From Promethearchaeota archaeon (GTDB lineage: Archaea > Asgardarchaeota > Lokiarchaeia > Sigyniarchaeales > SOKP01): a stretch of DNA of 61,687 nt. Where the stretch lies: contig JAEOTS010000028.1 in NCBI GenBank assembly GCA_016839745.1, positions 1 through 61,687 of the forward strand, given 5' to 3'. The position numbers and the translations under genes were made by a program. Position 1 is the first letter of the stretch. Each line of letters starts with the position of its first letter. Below are positions 36,399 to 45,233 of this stretch, piece by piece. The notes under the pieces were generated by a model. The model had not been told where the DNA came from. It did not search any database and saw only the letters and a program-made list of their open reading frames with translations.

Positions 36399-38276
36399 TT
36401 AATAAATGTTAAGTTCTTCGAGTTTTTCTTTTGATGGCCATCCAGTCTCCCAATCCCATCCACGAATTTTATAGTACGATTCTAAGCTCCCTTCCATGTC
36501 TAATTTTACACCCTCAGTTTTACCAGTTTTTAATTCTGCCAGAACGTGATTAGGCAATCTATCGTCTTCTCTAGTAGTTCCGAGTTTACAACTTATAAGC
36601 CTTTTAAGAGTATTTATTCGTTCTCCTACGAGCATCAAAGATTTTTTGTTATAATCGAAGTTTGTGGATGCGTTTATGTACTTTATAATGTGTTCGAGTG
36701 GGGGATTTATGAAATTACAATTAGTAGCAGAATCATCGATAGCCCTTAGATCTTGTAAAGAGATAACGCCCTTCTCTCGACCCTTTATGGTGACCCTATC
36801 ACCTGGTTTTACTCGAATTTTGGGAAATTTAAAAAGCATTAACTCAGCACCAAACCAATCGCACTTTTCGTGATTCGCTCCCATATAGCATGTCATATAA
36901 CTCAACGCTTGTCCAGCAAACGCTCTTGGGTCGTGCATCGGTATTTCCAATCCCTTTACATGGGCGGCTAATTCAGGATCAACTTTGAATTCCTTTGCCA
37001 TTGCTCTTACACCATCAGCGAGAATATTACCTATACCATCTCTGATAGCTATTTTATCGAGTAATTTTAACACAACTTCTCCATTTCCCCATTTTATGTC
37101 TCCAATGTCAATATCGCCTAAGTATTGCTTAATGTTCTCAATCCCTAAGTTATTTTCTACTAAATATATTAGAAATGCGATAGATACTCCACTCGAAATG
37201 GTATCAAAACCATATACATTGCACATGTGATTGGAAAGAATCACAATCTTAGAATCAAACACGCCGCATAAAGGCCCAAATGCAGTAACTGATTCGTATT
37301 CTGGACCGTCTACACTTATCTCTTTGCCCTCGTGCTCTATGATAGTAATTTTACCGCACTTCATAGTACAACCCGCACAACCGTAATCTAAAACGGGATA
37401 TTCTTCTCGTAACGTTTTTCCTGTGAGTTTGTCGGCAAAAAATTCGTTTCTAGTGAAATAATATCCTGGAGTGTCACCCAATGCCATTCCCATATCCAGA
37501 TAACAATTAGTGCCATATAGCGTGAAAAGAAAGGGCACTAATGTTTTGAGCAGGTCATTGCGTTTAATATCTTCTTCCTTCTTTAATAATTCTTTGCCAA
37601 TTGTAGTATCAGCGATTTTAACTCTTTTAGTTCCATGAACTACTAGAGCTTTTAAGTTTTTTGAGCCCATAATGGCACCCATACCTGAACGACCTATAGC
37701 ACGTCCTTCATCGTTAATAATGCCTGCATAATTGACGAGATTTTCACCGGCAATACCGATTGTAGCGATCCGAACTTTATCGTTGTTTAGTTCATTTTTC
37801 AAATATGTCTGGCTTTCGTAGGTATCTTTTCCCCAAAGATTATCAGCGTCATTAAATTCAATGGATTCGTCATGAATGTAGAGATAAGTAGGTTTTTTAG
37901 ATTTTCCGGTAATTATAATCGCATCAAAACCACTATTTCGTAATGAAATAGGAAAGTATCCTCCAGAAGTGCCCTCTCCCCAAATTCCAGTGAGAGGTGA
38001 AATTGCGGTCACTGAATATCTTCCTGAGGATGGTCTGTTCGTTCCTGTTACAGGACCAGTAGCAAATATCAGAGGATTTATCTCAGAATAAGGATCTTTT
38101 TTTAAAGTTTCGTAATCGTTCTCTGACAAAAGATCGTACGTTAATTTAGCGCTTAGTCCCGTACCTCCAAGATAATCTTTCGCGATTTGAAGATTTAACT
38201 CCTTCACATCTACTGTTTCATCAGTTAAGTTAACATATGCAATTTTTCCATTATAACCAATTAAATTTTCACTCAT
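36399..38276 (-). CDS. aor: Aldehyde:ferredoxin oxidoreductase (tungsten enzyme)
   Basis: 625 residues, full family length. The N-terminal domain starts GYNGKIAYVNLTDE and has GGTGLSAKL, SGRYSVTAISPLTG and AIGRSGMGAIMGSKNLKA, the pterin-binding part. Cluster ligands C300-x2-C303-x3-C307 are in CAGCTMKCG, with the late Cys in ISCKLGTTREDDRLP. It oxidises aldehydes to acids with ferredoxin, in the cytosol, using tungstopterin. GAGGG before the ATG is its ribosome site. It follows the alcohol dehydrogenase gene by 24 bases, so the pair can link alcohol, aldehyde and acid. Confidence 0.93.
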   Translation of the reverse strand: MSENLIGYNGKIAYVNLTDETVDVKELNLQIAKDYLGGTGLSAKLTYDLLSENDYETLKKDPYSEINPLIFATGPVTGTNRPSSGRYSVTAISPLTGIWGEGTSGGYFPISLRNSGFDAIIITGKSKKPTYLYIHDESIEFNDADNLWGKDTYESQTYLKNELNNDKVRIATIGIAGENLVNYAGIINDEGRAIGRSGMGAIMGSKNLKALVVHGTKRVKIADTTIGKELLKKEEDIKRNDLLKTLVPFLFTLYGTNCYLDMGMALGDTPGYYFTRNEFFADKLTGKTLREEYPVLDYGCAGCTMKCGKITIIEHEGKEISVDGPEYESVTAFGPLCGVFDSKIVILSNHMCNVYGFDTISSGVSIAFLIYLVENNLGIENIKQYLGDIDIGDIKWGNGEVVLKLLDKIAIRDGIGNILADGVRAMAKEFKVDPELAAHVKGLEIPMHDPRAFAGQALSYMTCYMGANHEKCDWFGAELMLFKFPKIRVKPGDRVTIKGREKGVISLQDLRAIDDSATNCNFINPPLEHIIKYINASTNFDYNKKSLMLVGERINTLKRLISCKLGTTREDDRLPNHVLAELKTGKTEGVKLDMEGSLESYYKIRGWDWETGWPSKEKLEELNIY

Positions 38277-38300
38277 TTTTTTCCCTCGTACAATATTAAT

Positions 38301-39593
38301 TTAAAAATCTATATCTCGCCCATCCCAGGCATATTCAAAAATGGTCCGAAACAATTTTTCGCTCATCGTTCGAAAAGAGGTCAAAGCCACAGCATCATCA
38401 GCGGCATATTCAGTCAACAAGTCAAGTTTGTCAAAGTAATCTTCTTTACTAATTACAGGATTCTTCATGTCTTTTACGCATACTGGTGCATCAAGAGATA
38501 CAATAAAATCTCTTATGGTTTGAAGAAATTCATTAAATAAATCTTTTCTACTCTTATTTTCTTCTTGAATATTGAAAATAGGAAGTAATAATTTCCACCT
38601 GTCAGTAACTTTTGCTTGGAAGGCAATAGAATAAACCAGGAATAATCCTACGCTAAGTCCGTGATGAACATTGAAAATTTTCCCAAAACTGTGCCCTAAC
38701 GAATGATCTATTCCTGGGGTTGTATTACCAAATCCTATTCCCGCCATTAACGAAGCCATTTGCATATGTTCTCTCGCTTCTATATCTTTCGCACCGTATT
38801 TATATGCTCGTGGTAAAAATTTTAGTATTTCTTTTATCGCGGTTGAATTCATCGCGTCAACGTAGGGGCTACCCCAATTCGATACAAAACTCCCAATGGC
38901 ATGAGAAAAAGCATCCAAACCAGTAGCCATAGTCAGAAATGGAGGTAGATCCTTCACAAAATCCGTAAATAAAATAGTGATATCAGCACATAACTCATCG
39001 CTTAGCACTTCAAGCTTTTTTGGAGGATCTCGATCAGTGTCAGTAATTACAGCAACTTGAGTTACTTCAGAACCAGTCCCAGATGTTGTAGGGATTGCTA
39101 TAAAATATTTAAATTTCTTTCGCAATCCTACACACCCAAAATACGGTAGAATCATGAAAAGATTTACATCCGGTTTTTCATACTTAACCATCATCATTTT
39201 TGTAGTATCCATTACACTACCACCCCCTATCGCAATTAACACTTGTGGTTTAAATTCCTCGCAGATCTTAGCACCTTCATAGATACTTGGTATTGGTACC
39301 TCTGGTTCTACACCAGGCCATATTTTATATTCCATTTCAATTAAATCAAGATATTCTGTTATATATTTAGCGAACTTTTGAGTAAACGAATCCGTTATGA
39401 TTAACGCTCGTCTATCTTCTTTATCTATCGTTGCCTCTAATAAATTAGCTACTCGAAGTAATGACGCTTTTCCTTGATAAACTTTAGATGAAATATAGGT
39501 TGACATACCTCCTCTTAGAGCTCTGCCACCCATTAAGCCCATCATATCCTTAATAATGGTCGCTTCATACCAAGCTAGTTTTTTTTCCACCAT
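38301..39593 (-). CDS. Iron-containing alcohol dehydrogenase
   Basis: 430 residues, group III alcohol dehydrogenase. NAD-binding GGGSVMDTTKMM and the TTSGTGSEVT segment are clear; metal ligands lie in DAFSHAIGSF and the GIDHSLGHSFGKIFNVHHG stretch. It has an unusual N-terminus (GGRALRGGMSTYISS). It interconverts alcohols and aldehydes. AAGGAG lies 11 bases before the ATG. It is the first gene of the two-gene operon with AOR; together they would dispose of reductant as alcohol or draw reduced ferredoxin from aldehydes. Confidence 0.9.
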   Translation of the reverse strand: MVEKKLAWYEATIIKDMMGLMGGRALRGGMSTYISSKVYQGKASLLRVANLLEATIDKEDRRALIITDSFTQKFAKYITEYLDLIEMEYKIWPGVEPEVPIPSIYEGAKICEEFKPQVLIAIGGGSVMDTTKMMMVKYEKPDVNLFMILPYFGCVGLRKKFKYFIAIPTTSGTGSEVTQVAVITDTDRDPPKKLEVLSDELCADITILFTDFVKDLPPFLTMATGLDAFSHAIGSFVSNWGSPYVDAMNSTAIKEILKFLPRAYKYGAKDIEAREHMQMASLMAGIGFGNTTPGIDHSLGHSFGKIFNVHHGLSVGLFLVYSIAFQAKVTDRWKLLLPIFNIQEENKSRKDLFNEFLQTIRDFIVSLDAPVCVKDMKNPVISKEDYFDKLDLLTEYAADDAVALTSFRTMSEKLFRTIFEYAWDGRDIDF

Positions 39594-39829
39594 TTTAATC
39601 TAAACTCCTTAAAGAGTCCTTTTTTCTATAAAACTTTTAATTATAATTTATTGGATATGACCTTGAATAAATACTTATTGAGCAATCAGAGTAATTAGAC
39701 ATAATTGTAGATACTTTCAGATCAAAAATCGAAAAAAAATTTGTCTAAATCAAATATGAGTTTAATTAAATTATTATGCGATCTCGTTCAAAATTAAATT
39801 ATCAAAACCAATTTAAATAATGATTATCG

Positions 39830-40642
39830 ATGAGTGAAGATATAAAAATTATTTCCATAATAGGTGTTGGTTATTTAGGTAAACAAATAGCGGAGAAAAC
39901 GGTATTAAAAGAATATACAATCCGTCTATATGATAAAAATGTAGGAGATTTAGAAATATTCTCCAGCAATTTGAAGGGTAAAGAAGAAACTCTAGGAAAA
40001 GTAACGTCACATGAAACAATTGAAGACGCTGTAAAAGACGCAGACTTAATTATCGAAGCAATTCCAGAAATATTAGAATTGAAGCGAGAGATCTTTAAGA
40101 TAATTGATAAAACAGCTCAACCAAAAGCCATTATTGCTACTAATAGTTCATCAATCCCGGTCTCTAAGTTAGAGGATGATGTAGAGCGAAAAGATAAATT
40201 GTTAAACATCCATTTTTACGACCTTTTTGCTATGCCAATGGCAGATATCATGAGAGGAACAAAAACTAGTGATGAAACTTTTGAAAAAGGCAAAAAATGG
40301 GTTGAGAGTATTGAAATAACTCCTTTAATTGTCAAAAAGGAGTGCTATGGGTTTGTATTTAATAGGGTATGGCGCGCGATTAAGAAAGAATGTTTGAAAA
40401 TCTGGGCAGGAGGATATGCTGATTTAGAAGAAGTGGATAAAGCGTGGAGAATATTCCAGAATATGGGAACAGCTCCCTTCGAATTTATGGATAAAATCGG
40501 GTTGGATGTGATTTATGACATTGAAATGTCCTACTTTAAAAACAGTGGCTTAGAAGATGACAAACCTCCTCAAGCTTTAAAAGATATAGTTGATAATGGT
40601 AATCTGGGCCAAAAATCAGGGAAAGGATTTTACACCTATTAA
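39830..40642 (+). CDS. 3-hydroxyacyl-CoA dehydrogenase family protein
   Basis: 270 residues, short form. NAD loop IGVGYLGKQIAEK at the N-terminus; ADLIIEAIPE, ATNSSSIPVS, NIHFYDLFAMPMADI and the C-terminal NLGQKSGKGFYTY are family landmarks. The usual catalytic HFFNP-type segment reads HFYDLFAMP, so the Asn-Pro part differs, which may change the substrate. It oxidises 3-hydroxyacyl-CoA with NAD. Its 3' end faces selenoprotein 1, with the SECIS in the 97-base gap between them. Confidence 0.85.
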   Translation: MSEDIKIISIIGVGYLGKQIAEKTVLKEYTIRLYDKNVGDLEIFSSNLKGKEETLGKVTSHETIEDAVKDADLIIEAIPEILELKREIFKIIDKTAQPKAIIATNSSSIPVSKLEDDVERKDKLLNIHFYDLFAMPMADIMRGTKTSDETFEKGKKWVESIEITPLIVKKECYGFVFNRVWRAIKKECLKIWAGGYADLEEVDKAWRIFQNMGTAPFEFMDKIGLDVIYDIEMSYFKNSGLEDDKPPQALKDIVDNGNLGQKSGKGFYTY

Positions 40643-40673
40643 TTAATTCTTATCTTTTTTTAAAAAATAAAAC

Positions 40674-40739
40674 ACCCCAACCTTAGCAAGGTTGTCCTTA
40701 TGTATCAACTATTTTTATACATAAGTCATCCAAAGGGGT
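40674..40739 (-). promoter_or_regulatory. SECIS element of selenoprotein 1 (3'UTR)
   Basis: Read on the minus strand: ACCCC, UUUGG, AUGA (40726-40729), a perfect 9-bp stem CUUAUGUAU/AUACAUAAG (40717-40725 with 40697-40705) with an 11-nt loop starting AAAAA, then GA (40695-40696), a small hairpin AACCUU-GCU-AAGGUU and closing GGGGU. AUGA opposite GA below the stem, with unpaired As in the loop, is the layout of eukaryotic SECIS kink-turns. It begins next to the stop codon, where archaeal and eukaryotic SECIS lie (3'UTR). Confidence 0.85.
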
Positions 40740-41252
40740 TTATAACTTTTCATCGATTATGGAAGTCATCATTTCTATAGAAGGCCTATCGGTCTTATCT
40801 TTACCAATATAAGTCCATACGATTTTTCTATCCTTGTTTATCAGAAACTTACTTGGTACCGCTTGTTTAATGTTCAATGTTCCTCCTCCGCCAGGAGCAA
40901 ACCAGTAAACATCGTAATCTTTTGCAATTTTTGCTCCACGATCAGAGATTATATCGACAGTAAAATTATTTTCTTCCTTAAAGTTCTTTAGGAGTCTTTC
41001 GCTGTCGCTTGCGATCGATATTAACTTAATATTTCTTTTCTCAAATTCATTGATATTTTCCGTTAGTAGATATAAATGTTTCTTGCAGTGACTTCACCAA
41101 TTTCCCCGAAAAAAATCGATTAAAACTCCATTGTACTCTTTAAGTAAGTTATCTAAATTTATTTCCTTTCCGTAGATATCTTTTGTATCAAATGCAGGTG
41201 CTATAGAATTCTCTGGTAAACCGCTAGGCCTTGGCGGTTCTTCATTGTTCAT
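40740..41252 (-). CDS. Selenoprotein: peroxiredoxin-like UxxC redoxin (UGA = Sec53)
   Basis: 170 residues when the in-frame TGA at 41094-41096 is read as selenocysteine. The active site is FFRGNW-U53-SH-C56-KKHL, where homologous AhpC/TSA-like redoxins have CxxC after FxRGxW. The frame is intact from ATG (41252) to TAA (40740) with no other stop. Other family marks: PAFDTKDIYGKEINL at the start, LISIASDSERLLKNF and VPSKFLINKDRKIVWTYIG. The SECIS follows directly. It likely reduces peroxides or disulfides in the cytosol. A nonsense mutation is unlikely because the flanking motif and the SECIS are both preserved. Plain gene calling splits and loses it. Confidence 0.9.
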
Positions 41253-41375
41253 ATATTTAATAAAATAATCATAAATTTAAAGTGAATGGCTAAAAAATAT
41301 TAACATTTCAAGAAAGAACATGCTTTGATGAGATAATACTATTTTAATAAAAAAAGAAAAAGAAAAATTAAGATA

Positions 41376-42332
41376 TTAGATTAAGTGGGTCCATGGGACA
41401 TTAACTGTTATATTCAAATTAATGAGTATTGCAGCGTAAAGCGTAGCAAATGAGATTTTCAGCGCTAAAGTTGCATCTGTAGTAGCTAATCCTACGATAT
41501 AAGTTGGATCCATTACAATCGTTATGTTATTATTGGTATTATTCGTGAAGGAATGAAACGTACTAAAATAGTTATTTAATGATTCTCCTACTTTAACTCC
41601 CTCAGGAAGTTGTGGCGGATTTGAAGAAGTAACTGTATAAAATTCTGCGTCGATTAAAATATCATAAATAGCGTAGAATCCTTGGTTGTTGAGATCAAAA
41701 GTAACGGTAACATTAATAGTATCGTCACTCGGATTCATAAGTGTACCACCGTCATCCCACCCCAAGACAAATGTATCGCGAAATTGAAACCCAAGATTCA
41801 TTCCACTATATACAATGCTGCCAAGATAGCCAAATATAATAAGACTAAATATCGTGCCTACTACTTTAAAGATTGTACTAAGTTTAAATTTTACGCGATA
41901 TTCTTTACTTTTTCGTAATTCTATCGCTTCGATTAAGTATTGCATTGCTCTAACTCCAGATGAGCCTAATAACAACCAAGCAAATATTTGCAAACCTAAA
42001 AGTACCTGAATAGTAGGTAAACTTATTGAATATGTTCCTAGTGATACTCCTGCTGTAAAACCCCCGAAAAGATAGAACATATATATACCGGAGTATATTG
42101 TAGAGCCAAATGCTATAAGGCGATTTGCTGAGGTATCTTTAGGATAAGCATGCCGTGCCATGGCAAAAACGGTACCGATAATTCCAATAATGATTATGGA
42201 TGTTTTGAATTCTTGGGTAAATGTCATTAGTCCCATTATTGAGACTACTTCAAAGAGAATTAACGGTAAAGCAATGTACATTATCGCATTGAGAATCCCA
42301 TGAAAGATCATTTTAGTTATTTGAATAGCCAT
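41376..42332 (-). CDS. Membrane protein with C-terminal beta-rich (LEA-like?) domain
   Basis: 318 residues. Four hydrophobic segments in 1-130 (near 12-32, 43-58, 72-95, 105-125), a fifth near 152-175, then an extracellular or periplasm-side beta domain: VNVTVTFDLNNQGFYAIYDI and PQLPEGVKVGES. The latter, with several NxT sequons, recalls LEA14/WHy-like domains, but the match is weak. It may have a sixth helix at the end (ATLYAAILINLNITV). Function unknown. It stands upstream of the selenoprotein on the same strand with a 123-base gap. Confidence 0.6.
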   Translation of the reverse strand: MAIQITKMIFHGILNAIMYIALPLILFEVVSIMGLMTFTQEFKTSIIIIGIIGTVFAMARHAYPKDTSANRLIAFGSTIYSGIYMFYLFGGFTAGVSLGTYSISLPTIQVLLGLQIFAWLLLGSSGVRAMQYLIEAIELRKSKEYRVKFKLSTIFKVVGTIFSLIIFGYLGSIVYSGMNLGFQFRDTFVLGWDDGGTLMNPSDDTINVTVTFDLNNQGFYAIYDILIDAEFYTVTSSNPPQLPEGVKVGESLNNYFSTFHSFTNNTNNNITIVMDPTYIVGLATTDATLALKISFATLYAAILINLNITVNVPWTHLI

Positions 42333-42642
42333 AAATTTCGACCTGTTTTTAATAGTAAAAATTGTTATGATAAATTTACTTTAAAGATTTCATAACATTT
42401 CTACTACTTAAATTTCTCTTATTGTAATTATTATACCATTTTTCATTAATAAAATGCAGTTTGTTATTTTAATAGTATAATAAGGGAATGATTTTCCGTT
42501 ATGTAATCTCATTTCTTCTTTTGATCAGATCACATGTCCTTTTAGTGATTTTTTATGTTTATCTTCTCGATTTTTAGAGATCTATATATTCTAAATCTGA
42601 ATATTTATAAAATTAGAACTAAAAAAAAATAATTGATTGATA
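42333..42642. other. 310-base divergent intergenic region
   Basis: AT-rich sequence between the membrane protein (minus) and the epimerase (plus). TATA-like stretches occur near 42581-42592 (TCTATATATTC) and 42604-42611, fitting a promoter for the gene at 42643. No reading frame of note, repeat or RNA fold was seen. Confidence 0.5.
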
Positions 42643-43611
42643 ATGGAAGTATTACTTACGGGAGCTTTTGGAAACATAGGAGAAAGCACGATAATGGCGC
42701 TTTTAGAACGAAATCACAAGATACTGTGTTTTGATTTAAAAACAAAAGAAAACAAGAGAGTGAGAAAAAGACTATTGAAACTTGGAAATTTTGAAACGGT
42801 TTGGGGAGATATCTTAAATAAAAACCCATTAATAGAAATTGTAAAGGGGAGGGAATGCATTATTCATCTAGCAGCAATTATTCCACCTACAAGTGAAAAG
42901 TTTCCTGATCTTTCACGCAGAGTTAATATTGAAGGAACGCGAAATATTGTAGATGCTGCTTTGAAAATGGAAAAAAGACCTAAATTCATATTTATAAGCT
43001 CGATTTCGGCACACGGACCTCGAATGCACGAGCCTCCTCCTCGAAAAGCTAACGGAAAACTGAATCCTACGGATAATTACACTCATTCTAAGGTTGAGGG
43101 TGAGGCAATGGTAAAAGAGAGCGATCTACTCTGGACAATATTAAGGTTGGCAGTGGCTCTTCCGTTAAAAATAAGCTTAGATATTGACGCTTATGTATTC
43201 AACATACCCTTGGATCAAAGGTTTGAGTTTGTACATACTAGAGATGTAGGAGTGGCGATCGCAAATTCTGTAACGACCAACACAGATAACAAGGTGTTAT
43301 TAATTGGGGGAGGAAAAGAGTGCCAGATGTTAAGTCGTGAATATTTAACAAAGATATTTGAAGCCATTGGCATAGGCATGCTTCCAGAGTCTGCATTTAA
43401 AGTGCCTAAAAACAACCTGGATTGGTACTATACTGATTGGATGGATACAAGCGAGGCACAAGAGTTACTACAATTCCAAAACTTAACTTTCGAAGATTAT
43501 ATTGAAGATTTTAAAAAAAACCTTGGTATCATGGGTAAGTTGGCAAAAATGTTTAGATCTTACACTCGAAAAATCCTATTAAAAAATTCACCATATTACA
43601 ACAATTCATAA
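42643..43611 (+). CDS. NAD-dependent epimerase/dehydratase family protein
   Basis: 322 residues, extended SDR. NAD loop VLLTGAFGNIGEST at the N-terminus (GxxGxxG), ECIIHLAAIIPPTSE, the Ser of FISSISAHGP and YTHSKVEGE with the Tyr-x3-Lys pair. The substrate is probably a nucleotide sugar or a ketone; PP-rich HEPPPRKANG in the middle is unusual. The ATG at 42643 begins MEVLLTG directly at the first strand, so it is preferred to a TTG six bases upstream. It is monocistronic. Confidence 0.85.
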   Translation: MEVLLTGAFGNIGESTIMALLERNHKILCFDLKTKENKRVRKRLLKLGNFETVWGDILNKNPLIEIVKGRECIIHLAAIIPPTSEKFPDLSRRVNIEGTRNIVDAALKMEKRPKFIFISSISAHGPRMHEPPPRKANGKLNPTDNYTHSKVEGEAMVKESDLLWTILRLAVALPLKISLDIDAYVFNIPLDQRFEFVHTRDVGVAIANSVTTNTDNKVLLIGGGKECQMLSREYLTKIFEAIGIGMLPESAFKVPKNNLDWYYTDWMDTSEAQELLQFQNLTFEDYIEDFKKNLGIMGKLAKMFRSYTRKILLKNSPYYNNS

Positions 43612-43699
43612 TAAGTTCGTGAAAGCTGAGTTTCACGATTAAATATATGCTCTAACATATTATCTTCATATTATTGAGATATCATGAAAAATATCTATA

Positions 43700-43900
43700 C
43701 TATTTTTTAATTAATAAAATTGCTGCTATGATGATTGGAATAAAAAAAGGGAGTGTCACCGTAAATGCTAAAATCATATATGAAATGTCATTTTGGGCTT
43801 GAGCTACTCCTAAAGCATCTAATAATACAGTTAGATAAAATAAAATAAGCACAATTATCGGGATAAACCTAATTTTCTTTCTATTATTATTTTTTTCCAT
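43700..43900 (-). CDS. Small two-helix membrane protein
   Basis: 66 residues: basic N-terminus MEKNNNRKKIRF, helix IPIIVLILFYLTVLLDALG, a short loop AQAQNDIS, helix YMILAFTVTLPFFIPIIIAA and a Lys-Lys end. It lies 19 bases downstream of the CruF-like gene and is probably co-transcribed with it. No family is recognised. Confidence 0.55.
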   Translation of the reverse strand: MEKNNNRKKIRFIPIIVLILFYLTVLLDALGVAQAQNDISYMILAFTVTLPFFIPIIIAAILLIKK

Positions 43901-43919
43901 TTTAAATCACTTTATTTTG

Positions 43920-44789
43920 TTATGCTAAACCGATTGGTATTAAATTTATTCCTTTAAGAAGAAGATCAATAGTAAGCTGTGAGACAAATATAAATCCAAT
44001 ACATATGGCTAAAGTAATTGGAATTAGATAGAAAAATATTCCAGCAGATTTTTTAATCCCTTTCTCTTCAATTTTTTTATTGCGAAAAACAAATCCATAC
44101 AAGATTGCAAATAATGCTATAACCATACACCATCCAAAGAAGTTTGAAAATGGTATCGAAAAGATTGAAAACCTATCGCTAATATCGGTTAACCAAACCC
44201 ATAAACCAAGTGAATCAGAAAAAACTGAACTAGAACCTCGATTTATCATTACAGGATCGATAAACATATCAAGAGAAGTCGCCATTATTCCTGCAATTAT
44301 TGCGTGAAATATGTAATTTCGATTACGAAAGACTATTTGGGCAACATTTACACAAGACCATGCCAATATATACCACCCTAGACAAGTATAAAGAGGTATT
44401 TCTAAAAACCATAACCCCCCTCTAGTAAAATAATAAGATTCTTGAGGAAATACACCAAACCTACCAGTTAAAATCCAAAAACATTCTTGGAGTCCCGTGA
44501 ATATTATTGAACCATATAAAAAGCAAGTACTCTTAATCAAACCCACAGTTTTAAGGCTATGATAAAAAACTAGTGCCGAAAGTGATAAGGTCATCACATC
44601 TGCTATAATTAATTCAAATAGAATATTATTGGAAGAGTAAGGACCGCGAGTATTGGGAACATTCAATACATCAGGAAATATGTGGTGTAATATTGTTGTA
44701 AAGATTATAAAAATAACCATTAATATCGTTGTAAATGTAAAAAATTTATGCTTGTATTCCAATTTAGTAGCAACTCGGTTGGATTTCAT
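43920..44789 (-). CDS. CruF-like (carotenoid biosynthesis family) membrane protein
   Basis: 289 residues with about seven hydrophobic segments. Conserved polar residues lie in the membrane: QECFWILTGRFGVFP, LWFLEIPLYTCLGWYILAWS, MATSLDMFIDPVM and IPFSNFFGWCMVI. The order E, IP, W, DP, NFFGW matches the bisanhydrobacterioruberin hydratase (CruF, formerly DUF422) family. In haloarchaea it hydrates C50 carotenoids; no other carotenoid gene is nearby, so here an isoprenoid or other lipid substrate is only inferred. Confidence 0.65.
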   Translation of the reverse strand: MKSNRVATKLEYKHKFFTFTTILMVIFIIFTTILHHIFPDVLNVPNTRGPYSSNNILFELIIADVMTLSLSALVFYHSLKTVGLIKSTCFLYGSIIFTGLQECFWILTGRFGVFPQESYYFTRGGLWFLEIPLYTCLGWYILAWSCVNVAQIVFRNRNYIFHAIIAGIMATSLDMFIDPVMINRGSSSVFSDSLGLWVWLTDISDRFSIFSIPFSNFFGWCMVIALFAILYGFVFRNKKIEEKGIKKSAGIFFYLIPITLAICIGFIFVSQLTIDLLLKGINLIPIGLA

Positions 44790-44860
44790 TAATTCGATAT
44801 ATTATAATTATATTCAACTTATATTTAAATAATTAATTAGAGCGGGATAGATTATTTATT

Positions 44861-45066
44861 TTATTCTTCTGAGAGCTGGTTTTTTCCCTTCAGAAATGGT
44901 TTTACAAATGCCCATCGCCATAAGATAAATATAAGTGAGAAAACGATTGCTGAAAGAAGAGGGAGTATTTGGGGAGGGAAATATTTTAGGATTAATCACC
45001 CAAGTATAGGTGTTACTATCTGAGCGATACTATGAAGCGAATTATTTACACCTAATAAACTCCCAG
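44861..45066 (-). pseudogene. Broken 3' end of an MFS transporter gene (copy 1)
   Basis: In one frame this reads TGSLLGVNNSLHSIAQIVTPILG, TGA, LILKYFPPQILPLLSA and ends QLSEE. It matches the last 70 residues of the intact MFS gene at 50606-51841 (TGSILGVNTSLYSIAQI). A G-to-T change makes a stop (44996-44998, GGA to TGA) and the frame breaks upstream at 45066. Nothing remains of the first 340 codons. It is a dead fragment, not a selenoprotein: the family has Gly at that position. Confidence 0.85.
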
Positions 45067-45131
45067 TTTATTAGTATAGTCTCATATTATTGTTTATCAT
45101 TCGTTAATAAATTATTAAATTGGATTTAAAA

Positions 45132-45212
45132 ATGCTTTCTTTTCTTGGATGGCTAAACGGACTATTAGCAATTGGAATTTTAGCTTTTGTATATCTCCTC
45201 AAAACTTTTTAA
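45132..45212 (+). CDS. Possible 26-residue single-helix peptide
   Basis: ATG to TAA gives MLSFLGWLNGLLAIGILAF and VYLLKTF: one membrane helix. No ribosome site is obvious, and it ends 21 bases before the LamG surface protein. It may be a leader peptide, a membrane microprotein or chance. Confidence 0.25.
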   Translation: MLSFLGWLNGLLAIGILAFVYLLKTF

Positions 45213-45233
45213 AAATGATCATTTTAGAAATAC

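Noticed and set aside
40740..41252. The redoxin at 40.7-41.3 kb as a frameshifted pseudogene
   Set aside because: No frame change is needed anywhere; only one UGA separates two halves in the same frame, at the catalytic position, with a SECIS following.
44996..44998. In-frame TGA in the MFS fragment as a third selenocysteine
   Set aside because: The intact paralogs have Gly (GGA) at this place, there is no CxxC, no SECIS was seen and the fragment lacks most of the gene. It is a decayed copy.
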